Below are positions 1-5,281 of a stretch of DNA of 7,312 nucleotides, piece after piece (position 1 is the stretch's first letter; the number at the start of each line of letters is the position of its first letter). The stretch is taken from contig JAJRVB010000280.1 in NCBI GenBank assembly GCA_024277515.1, positions 1 to 7,312 of the forward strand. Direction: 5' to 3'. This DNA comes from Nitrospirota bacterium. GTDB taxonomy: Bacteria > Nitrospirota > Thermodesulfovibrionia > UBA6902. The translations under genes and the position numbers were made by a program. Below the pieces are notes generated by a model. It saw only the letters and a program-made list of their open reading frames with translations. It was not told the DNA's origin and did not search any database.

Positions 1-142
1 CGCCTTTTGTCTTATTGTTCTCTGCCTCTTCAAGAATATGAAAATTACACGTATCTGCCTGCCGCTTGCCATAAAGATGTATATACTTGTAGTAGGTTAT
101 GAATTTTATCTCTTTATGCTGTAAGTTACTAAAACCTTTCAT
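1..142 (-). CDS. Partial hypothetical protein (N-terminal 47 codons, runs off left edge)
   Basis: An open leftward frame starts with ATG at 142-140 and stays open to the window edge, giving 47 codons that begin MKGFSNLQHKEIKF. A GGGG stretch lies 5 nt before the ATG and can act as a weak Shine-Dalgarno. An in-frame TGA sits a few codons upstream, so this is the only sensible start. The peptide is hydrophilic and rich in Lys, Tyr, Glu and Asn, with no signal peptide, membrane segment or motif that I recognise. It would be transcribed divergently from tsaD, with the parS sites between them. I cannot name a family. Another minus-strand frame is also open to the edge from an ATG near 78, so this call rests only on the start context and protein-like composition. 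Confidence 0.35.
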   Translation of the reverse strand, partial: MKGFSNLQHKEIKFITYYKYIHLYGKRQADTCNFHILEEAENNKTKG

Positions 143-165
143 CCATACCCCATTTCATAGACCTG

Positions 166-210
166 AAAACGGCTATCAGCCACTGATTTGCACAGATTAA
201 CAACGATTTT
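166..210. repeat. Dispersed intergenic repeat, copy A
   Basis: This 45-bp segment, with core CACTGATTTGCACAGATTAA, recurs at 1738-1782 with 43 of 45 identical positions. Both copies lie outside convincing genes. Short intergenic repeats built on CAGATTAA-type words recur in several bacterial genomes, and their function is not established as far as I know. This copy has no obvious inverted partner nearby, unlike copy B. Confidence 0.8.
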
Positions 211-235
211 CAATCCAGTCACGGGAAGTGCAGCA

Positions 236-251
236 TGTTCCACGTGGAACA
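236..251. other. parS: parS-type centromere site 1 (ParB-binding palindrome)
   Basis: The 16-mer TGTTCCACGTGGAACA is a perfect palindrome and matches the chromosomal parS consensus bound by ParB (Spo0J) proteins, in the C/G variant known from pseudomonads and others. Symmetry extends further, making a perfect 22-bp palindrome from 233 to 254. ParB loads here and spreads, recruiting SMC and interacting with ParA for origin segregation. Such sites cluster around oriC, often near parA, parB, mnmG or rsmG, none of which is in the window. Confidence 0.85.
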
Positions 252-346
252 TGCAACAAGAAAGATATTCACAAATGTTTATAAATTCTTGACAACACCC
301 CGCCCGGCAAATCTGAATAAACGTAAAAGATATCCACACATACATA

Positions 347-362
347 TGTTCCACGTGGAACA
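347..362. other. parS: parS-type centromere site 2 (ParB-binding palindrome)
   Basis: This is a second perfect copy of TGTTCCACGTGGAACA, centred 111 bp from site 1. Flanking symmetry stops soon after the 16 bp, and the two sites share little sequence beyond the core. Independent conservation of the core with different flanks argues for function rather than a recent duplication. It lies about 20 bp upstream of the likely tsaD -35 box, so bound ParB could also affect tsaD transcription; that last point is inference. Confidence 0.85.
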
Positions 363-384
363 CCCCGGACCGTTATCTGATAAA

Positions 385-412
385 TTGACTAATTATAAGA
401 AGTTATGTTAAT
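385..412 (+). promoter_or_regulatory. Probable sigma70-type promoter of tsaD
   Basis: TTGACT (385-390, five of six to the -35 consensus) is separated by 16 bp from GTTAAT (407-412, four of six to TATAAT). A start site near 419 would give a leader of about 30 nt. The segment is AT-rich compared with the neighbouring genes. The tsaD start has no strong Shine-Dalgarno, only purine-rich AAAGAA and GAAAAA stretches. Confidence 0.45.
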
Positions 413-450
413 TTCTTGCATCCCGGCATTACAAAGAACCTGTTGAAAAA

Positions 451-1449
451 ATGTTAATTTTAGGAATAGACACTTCCTGTGATGATACTTCCGCCTCAGT
501 CGTTGAGGATGGCGCTAAAATCATTTCCAATATCGTCTCGAGCCAGGATGATATCCATAGGAAATATGGGGGTGTGGTCCCTGAACTTGCTTCAAGAAGG
601 CATATTGAACTCATATGGCCTGTTGTCCATGAAGCAATGCATGCCGCGGGCGCAAAGTTTAAGGATATCTCAGCAATAGCAGTTACAAACGGCCCAGGCC
701 TGATAGGATCACTCCTTATCGGGGTGGGTTTTGCAAAGGCCATAGCCTATGTACACAAGATTCCCCTGGTTGCGGTTAATCATCTTGAAGGCCACATTCA
801 GGCGGTATTTCTGGAGGCAAGGCCCGGGTTCCCTTTTATAGCGCTCGTCGTGTCCGGCGGACACACCAGTATTTACAGGGTCGATGATATAGGGATATAC
901 AAAGAAATAGGGCGGACACTGGATGACGCGGCCGGCGAAGCCTATGACAAGGTTGCAAAGCTTCTTGGGTTCAGCTATCCCGGGGGGCCTGCAATAGACC
1001 GGATTGCGGCCAAAGGAGATGCAGAGGCCATTAATTTTCCAAGGGCGTACCTTAAAGGGAGCCATGATTTCAGCTTTAGCGGGATAAAAACCGCTGTGTT
1101 AAACTATGTACGAAAAAACCCTGATAATAAAAAAGAGGATATCGCCGCCGGTTTTCAGTCAGCAGTCATTGAAGTCCTTGTTGACAAGGTATCTGACACA
1201 GCAAAAAAAGAAAATATTGGGAGGATTGTCCTGTACGGTGGAGTGTCGGCTAATAGCGCCCTCAGAAAGCTGATGAAAAAAAGGGCATCAGATGACGGGA
1301 TTGAGCTTTTTCTTCCTTCCACACATTTATGCACTGACAATGCCGCTATGATTGCCGCGGCAGGCTTTCACCACTACACAAAAGGGATTTTGGCTGATTA
1401 TTCTTTAAATCCATCAGCTTATATGCCGCTTGGGTCAGCCGACGGCTGA
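451..1449 (+). CDS. tsaD: tRNA N6-adenosine threonylcarbamoyltransferase TsaD
   Basis: This is the catalytic subunit (Kae1/Gcp/YgjD family) that transfers the threonylcarbamoyl group from threonylcarbamoyl-AMP to A37 of ANN-decoding tRNAs, making t6A in the cytoplasm. In bacteria it works with TsaB and TsaE, using TsaC product; none of these is in the window. The 332-residue protein is full length for the family. It opens with MLILGIDTSCDDTSASVV, the typical ASKHA-fold start, which fixes the ATG. Visible motifs are YGGVVPELASRRH (39-51), the metal-binding HLEGH (H111, H115), SGGHT (135-139), the DDAAGEAYDK segment (158-167), GGVSAN (263-268) and CTDNAAMIA with the third metal ligand D296. It is monocistronic here: a partial gene diverges upstream and a small zinc-finger gene converges 14 bp downstream. 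Identification is secure. Confidence 0.98.
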   Translation: MLILGIDTSCDDTSASVVEDGAKIISNIVSSQDDIHRKYGGVVPELASRRHIELIWPVVHEAMHAAGAKFKDISAIAVTNGPGLIGSLLIGVGFAKAIAYVHKIPLVAVNHLEGHIQAVFLEARPGFPFIALVVSGGHTSIYRVDDIGIYKEIGRTLDDAAGEAYDKVAKLLGFSYPGGPAIDRIAAKGDAEAINFPRAYLKGSHDFSFSGIKTAVLNYVRKNPDNKKEDIAAGFQSAVIEVLVDKVSDTAKKENIGRIVLYGGVSANSALRKLMKKRASDDGIELFLPSTHLCTDNAAMIAAAGFHHYTKGILADYSLNPSAYMPLGSADG

Positions 1450-1451
1450 CC
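1433..1451 (+). terminator. Hairpin at the tsaD stop, possible terminator
   Basis: GGTCAGCC (1433-1440) and GGCTGACC (1444-1451) form a perfect 8-bp GC-rich stem with a 3-nt loop. It includes the last codons and stop of tsaD and lies between two convergent genes. On the + strand it is followed by TTTCAGACCTT, a poor U-tract, so termination would be weak or assisted. On the - strand no T-run follows. Confidence 0.5.
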
Positions 1452-1463
1452 TTTCAGACCTTA

Positions 1464-1646
1464 TCACGTACAGTGTTGTTTAAGATGAGAACCGAGGGCT
1501 GCAAGTCCGGTAAAGTTCTCCTTGCATAACGGGCATGAAAAAGAACCCTCCTTGACCTTGTAAACCTGCCTGCTCCAGAAATCCCTGATCCTGGATTTCG
1601 TCTTGATGTCACAAACCATCTTCATTTCATCAGATGTGTCTTTCAT
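1464..1646 (-). CDS. Small single C2H2 zinc-finger protein
   Basis: This is a 60-residue protein starting MKDTSDEMKMVCDIK. I chose the ATG at 1646 because a GGAG Shine-Dalgarno (1656-1653) lies exactly 6 nt upstream. Longer frames from TTG at 1691 or ATG at 1658 lack a ribosome binding site. The C-terminal third holds a canonical C2H2 finger, C38-x2-C41-x3-F45-x5-L51-x2-H54-x3-H58, with the core Phe and Leu in place, followed by Cys59. The helix side reads GLAALGSHLKQH. The first 35 residues are charged, with a basic patch (KTKSRIRDFWSRQVYK). A single finger plus a basic arm would suit binding of nucleic acid or a protein partner, but no target is known and the role is unassigned. Classical C2H2 fingers are uncommon in bacteria; the best-known case is the Ros/MucR group, which is longer and differently spaced. 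The gene converges on tsaD and lies 194 bp downstream of lspA, beyond a repeat. Confidence 0.75.
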   Translation of the reverse strand: MKDTSDEMKMVCDIKTKSRIRDFWSRQVYKVKEGSFSCPLCKENFTGLAALGSHLKQHCT

Positions 1647-1737
1647 ATTATTCTCCATTTCAAAATCTTTGTATGCCTTTCTATTCAGCAAAAGTTAATA
1701 CTAACCCTGAATCTCTCCGCTCAGGTCATTAACCCTA

Positions 1738-1782
1738 AAAACGGCAATCAGCCACTGATTTGCACAGATTAACGACGATTTT
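1738..1782. repeat. Dispersed intergenic repeat, copy B
   Basis: This copy matches 166-210 at 43 of 45 positions. It sits in the 194-bp gap between lspA and the zinc-finger gene. The rest of that gap holds no gene that I can support, apart from the hairpin arms described separately and a minor 5-bp inverted repeat (CCTGA 1706-1710, TCAGG 1721-1725). Confidence 0.8.
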
Positions 1783-1828
1783 TAATAAGTTTCAGGAAAT
1801 TTCAGTGTTTATCTGTGCTAATCTGTGG
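1752..1828. repeat. Imperfect inverted repeat formed by copy B and a partner arm
   Basis: The 22-nt arm at 1752-1773 pairs with 1807-1828 at 19 of 22 positions, with a 33-nt loop. The partner arm (GTTTATCTGTGCTAATCTGT and two further G) is a diverged reverse copy of the same repeat core. It lies 13 bp past the lspA stop, so the lspA mRNA could end in this structure. No strong U-tract follows immediately, so it may stabilise the 3' end or terminate only weakly. Confidence 0.6.
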
Positions 1829-1840
1829 TCATATGCATTT

Positions 1841-2317
1841 TCACCGCCTTTTCGCTGACGCATCTGCCTTCCCCTGCCTTATTGTGGCGAGCAGGAAAAA
1901 AACAATTCCAACAGTCAGGGCAGAGTCGGCCACATTAAATGCCGGCCAGTGCCAGTCTCCCACAAACACGTCAATGAAGTCAGTGACTTTACCGTTGCGA
2001 ATCCTGTCAATAAGATTCCCGACCGCGCCTCCCAGTATCATCGAGAGGGAAAAGAGTTCCAGCCCTTTAGGGAGTTTGGACAGATATACTATTATAGCAA
2101 AAATAGCAACAACCGATATAGCAATAAAATACTTGTTGCCCATCCCGGTTAAAATGCTGAAGGCCGCTCCCTTATTCTGAACATGAACAATATTGAGAAA
2201 GGGCAATATATTGATGCTGTCATACAGCACAACCTTTGATTCGATCGCCTTCTTGGTGAGAAAATCCAGACATACGACCAGAGAAGATATCACTAATATA
2301 AGCAGGCCTTTATTCAT
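1841..2317 (-). CDS. lspA: Lipoprotein signal peptidase (signal peptidase II) LspA
   Basis: This inner-membrane aspartyl protease cleaves the signal peptide of prolipoproteins after the lipobox cysteine has been diacylglyceryl-modified by Lgt. The 158-residue protein has the usual four hydrophobic segments (about 4-20, 64-80, 88-103, 132-147) and a basic C-terminal tail. Family motifs are present: DFLTKKAI (18-25), VQNKGAAFS (46-54), GGAVGNLIDRIRNGKVTDFID (96-116) and PAFNVADSA (125-133). The catalytic pair is D113 (VTD) and D131 (VAD). I chose the ATG at 2317, which overlaps the ileS TGA as ATGA and so suggests translational coupling. An alternative ATG at 2338 would add seven residues (MLRSNNI) without a good ribosome binding site. 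Pairing with ileS is widespread in bacteria, which supports both calls. Confidence 0.97.
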   Translation of the reverse strand: MNKGLLILVISSLVVCLDFLTKKAIESKVVLYDSINILPFLNIVHVQNKGAAFSILTGMGNKYFIAISVVAIFAIIVYLSKLPKGLELFSLSMILGGAVGNLIDRIRNGKVTDFIDVFVGDWHWPAFNVADSALTVGIVFFLLATIRQGKADASAKRR

Positions 2318-5121
2318 GATGTTATTACTGCGTAACATCTCTTGCAGAGATCTGGGTGGTCATCATGCCCTCCGACACTTACACTCCAGTTCCAGCATCT
2401 CTGGCATTTCGCCCCCTCAGCACGTTCCACCTGTATGGCCATTTCCTTAATTTCCGTGCTGTTATAGGCAGTTGAAGGCGCTTCCGCAGTTTCACCAATC
2501 TTTACATCTGACACAATAAAGAGTGCGGGCAGATCATCCCTGTATTCATCCAGTATTGCCCGGGCCTCTTTACCAGCAAATAAAACAACCTTTGCCTCAA
2601 GCGCATTGCCTATAAATTTCTCCTGACGCTTTATCTCTAATGCCTTGTTCACCTCATCACGAATTTTCGATAACTTACCCCATTTCTGCTCGAGTTGTTG
2701 ATCAAGAAAATCATTATCCACCTCGGGAAAATCCGACAGGAAAACGCTTTCCTCCCTGTCACCGGGTATATGCCTCCATATCTCCTCTGCTGTAAAAGAG
2801 AGGATCGGAGCTATCATTTTTGTCAATGATATCAATATGTTATGTAATACCAGTTGAGCGGATCTTCTCTCTCCTGAATCAGATCTGGCTGTATATAACC
2901 TGTCCTTCAGGATATCAAGGTAAAAGGAGCTCATGTCAATAATACAGAATTTATATACAGCATGATAGACCTCATAGAATGCAAATGTTTCATAGGCATG
3001 AGTTACTTTCCCTATGAGGCCCTGAAGCATGCTCAGTGCCAGCCTGTCTATTTCGGGCAGTTCCTCTTTCTTTATTGCCTTCAGGTCTGTCCCGGATATC
3101 TCGATATCATTTATATTGCCGAGCAGAAACCTGCAGGTATTTCTGATTTTTCTATATGCATCAACCATACGGGAGACAATTTCATTCGAAATCCGCATAT
3201 CTTCCCTGTAATCAGCTGATGAACACCAGAGCCTCAATATTTCAGCGCCCTGCCTGTTGGTGATTTCCTGGGGGGCTATGACATTGCCCAGGGATTTCGA
3301 CATCTTCTTGCCCTTGCCGTCAACAACAAACCCATGTGTAAGTACGGTCCTGTACGGGGCCCTCTGCCTTGTGCCGACTGATGTCAGCAGCGAACTCTGA
3401 AACCATCCCCTGTGCTGGTCACTGCCCTCAAGATAGAGGTCGGCCGGACTCTCAAGTCTCGGATCAGCCTCCATAACCGCAGCATGACTCACTCCCGAGT
3501 CAAACCATACATCCAGTATGTCTGTTTCCTTTGTAAAGTCAGTGGATTTACATTCCGGACATACATATCCAGGGGGGACAAAGTCATCTGCCGGTTTCTC
3601 AAACCATACGTCTGCACCCGCCTTGTCCACCTCCTTTTCAATGATGTCCATCACTACCCGGTCATTTATTGTTTTATTACAATGACTGCATTGCAGCAGG
3701 GTAATCGGGACACCCCAGGACCTCTGTCTCGAAATACACCAGTCCGGCCTGTTTTCGACCATGCCGAGGATCCTCTCCATTCCCCATTTTGGAATCCATT
3801 CGGTCTTCCTTATATTTTCGAGGGCCTTCTTTCTCAGCTCATTTTCTTCCATAGAGATGAACCACTGTTCAGTAGCCCTGAAAATCACCGGCCTCTTGCA
3901 TCTCCAGCAGTGGGGATATGAATGCGACAAAGGCCTGGCATCACCAAGAAGTGCACCTATGTCCCTGATTTTATTAATTATTTCCTGATTCGCCTTAAAT
4001 ACATTCTGTCCGGCAAAATCAATAACATCATCACTGAACCGTCCCCGCTGGTCAACCGGGGCATATACATCCAGTCCGTATTTCAACCCCATCTCATAAT
4101 CTTCTTCACCATGACCGGGTGCAGTGTGTACAACACCGGTCCCCTGTTCCAGGGTAACATGATCCCCTATGATGGTCCGCACATCCCTTTCTATCCATGG
4201 ATGACCGCAGATGATCCCCTCAAGCTCCCTGCCGGTCCAGACACGATCAGCTACCGTGTATTGAGCATCAGCCAGGCCGGTATTTTCCATACACTCTTTC
4301 ACCAGGTCCTGCGCAATAATCAGGTCCCCCGCAGAAGTGCTCACCATGCTGTAATTGAAATCAGGGTGCAGTGCAAGCGCCATATTTGCAGGAAGTGTCC
4401 AGGGAGTAGTAGTCCATATAACAAAAAACATATCATTTGGCGCATCCGTCTGCATCTTATCGCCAGCGTCCTTTATCCGGAACTTTACGTATATGGATGG
4501 TGATTCCTTATCAGCGTATTCAACCTCCGCCTCTGCCAGCGCAGTTATGCATGTCGGACACCAGTGGACCGGCTTTTTCCCCTTATATACATATCCCTTC
4601 TGCATAAAAGAGTTAAACTCTCTCACAATCGACGCTTCGTAAGCAAAATCCATGGTTACATAAGGACGCTCCCAGTCCCCGAATACGCCGAGTCTCTTGA
4701 ATTCCTCTCTCTGAATGTCCAGAAACCTGCCGGCATATTCCCTGCAGAGTCTTCTCTTTTCAAGGAGGTCCGTGGTCGCCTTTTTTGATCCCAGTTTCTT
4801 ATCGACCTGATGTTCGATGGGAAGGCCGTGGCAGTCCCAGCCCGGAATATACGGCGCATAAAACCCCTTCATCGTCTTAAACTTGACAATCATGTCCTTC
4901 AGTACTTTATTGAGCGTGTGTCCGAGATGAATGTGCCCGTTCGCATAGGGAGGCCCGTCATGAAGGATATAGCTTTTTGATTTATCCCTGTCCTGCATCT
5001 TTTGATAAATCCGCTTTTCCTCCCAGAAGGCAAGGAATTCCTTTTCCTTCTGAGCAAGGTTGGCCTTCATGGGGAAGGCGGTCCCGGGAAGATTTAATGT
5101 GTCCTTGTAATCAATTGTCAT
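2314..5121 (-). CDS. ileS: Isoleucyl-tRNA synthetase IleRS (bacterial type)
   Basis: This is a class Ia synthetase that charges tRNA-Ile with isoleucine and hydrolyses mischarged Val-tRNA-Ile in its CP1 editing domain. With start MTIDYKDTLNLPGTAFPMKA it has 935 residues, normal for the bacterial form. Visible motifs are PPYANGHIHLGH (57-68, the HIGH signature), the editing elements WTTTPWTLP (236-244) and GTGVVHTAPGHGEEDY (327-342, with D341), WCISRQRSWGVP (461-472), and KMSKS at 606-610. A C-terminal zinc site (C906, C909, C926, C929) closes the protein. The start is uncertain. ATG at 5121 fits the family N-terminus but lacks a Shine-Dalgarno. ATG at 5163 would add 14 residues (MADRIRR...) and has GGAG directly abutting it, which is too close. 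The gene leads an ileS-lspA operon with a 4-nt overlap and has its own promoter. Confidence 0.98.
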   Translation of the reverse strand: MTIDYKDTLNLPGTAFPMKANLAQKEKEFLAFWEEKRIYQKMQDRDKSKSYILHDGPPYANGHIHLGHTLNKVLKDMIVKFKTMKGFYAPYIPGWDCHGLPIEHQVDKKLGSKKATTDLLEKRRLCREYAGRFLDIQREEFKRLGVFGDWERPYVTMDFAYEASIVREFNSFMQKGYVYKGKKPVHWCPTCITALAEAEVEYADKESPSIYVKFRIKDAGDKMQTDAPNDMFFVIWTTTPWTLPANMALALHPDFNYSMVSTSAGDLIIAQDLVKECMENTGLADAQYTVADRVWTGRELEGIICGHPWIERDVRTIIGDHVTLEQGTGVVHTAPGHGEEDYEMGLKYGLDVYAPVDQRGRFSDDVIDFAGQNVFKANQEIINKIRDIGALLGDARPLSHSYPHCWRCKRPVIFRATEQWFISMEENELRKKALENIRKTEWIPKWGMERILGMVENRPDWCISRQRSWGVPITLLQCSHCNKTINDRVVMDIIEKEVDKAGADVWFEKPADDFVPPGYVCPECKSTDFTKETDILDVWFDSGVSHAAVMEADPRLESPADLYLEGSDQHRGWFQSSLLTSVGTRQRAPYRTVLTHGFVVDGKGKKMSKSLGNVIAPQEITNRQGAEILRLWCSSADYREDMRISNEIVSRMVDAYRKIRNTCRFLLGNINDIEISGTDLKAIKKEELPEIDRLALSMLQGLIGKVTHAYETFAFYEVYHAVYKFCIIDMSSFYLDILKDRLYTARSDSGERRSAQLVLHNILISLTKMIAPILSFTAEEIWRHIPGDREESVFLSDFPEVDNDFLDQQLEQKWGKLSKIRDEVNKALEIKRQEKFIGNALEAKVVLFAGKEARAILDEYRDDLPALFIVSDVKIGETAEAPSTAYNSTEIKEMAIQVERAEGAKCQRCWNWSVSVGGHDDHPDLCKRCYAVITS

Positions 5122-5229
5122 AGTAAGTAAATGCGGGGACGATCGTCTGATCCTGTCAGCCATCTCCGTCTATAGCTGCATAAAACAATACCCTTAATAC
5201 AGGAAAAATACATAACAGCTGAACCCAAA

Positions 5230-5258
5230 ATTTAACATCATAAGGAAGCATGTGTCAA
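5230..5258 (-). promoter_or_regulatory. Probable sigma70-type promoter of ileS-lspA
   Basis: Reading leftward, a perfect TTGACA (5258-5253) is followed after 17 bp by TTAAAT (5235-5230, four of six to TATAAT). Transcription would start near 5223, leaving a leader of about 100 nt to the preferred ileS start, or about 60 nt to the ATG at 5163. The leader is too short for a T-box, and I see no riboswitch in it. The promoter lies directly behind the ubiD-family gene, so ileS need not depend on read-through. Confidence 0.6.
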
Positions 5259-5267
5259 GATTCGGAA

Positions 5268-5281
5268 AACCGATAGCGGTT
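5268..5281 (-). terminator. Weak hairpin at the end of the UbiD-family gene
   Basis: Reading leftward, AACCG-CTAT-CGGTT forms a 5-bp stem with a 4-nt loop, followed by TTCC. It begins inside the stop codon of the UbiD-family gene. The stem is short and the T-run minimal, so some transcription may continue into ileS. Confidence 0.3.

Noticed and set aside
139..363. A 74-codon leftward frame beginning MFHVEH
   Set aside because: Its start and middle are the two parS palindromes read as MFHVEH, and its end is the dispersed repeat. It is an artefact of non-coding elements, even though its TGA happens to overlap the ATG at 142.
3412..4503. Long rightward frames of 169 and 193 codons
   Set aside because: They are antisense to ileS, which has all its synthetase motifs in the opposite strand.
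5122..5223. T-box or other riboswitch in the ileS leader
   Set aside because: The leader is only about 60-100 nt, with no specifier-loop, T-box sequence or terminator/antiterminator pair visible.
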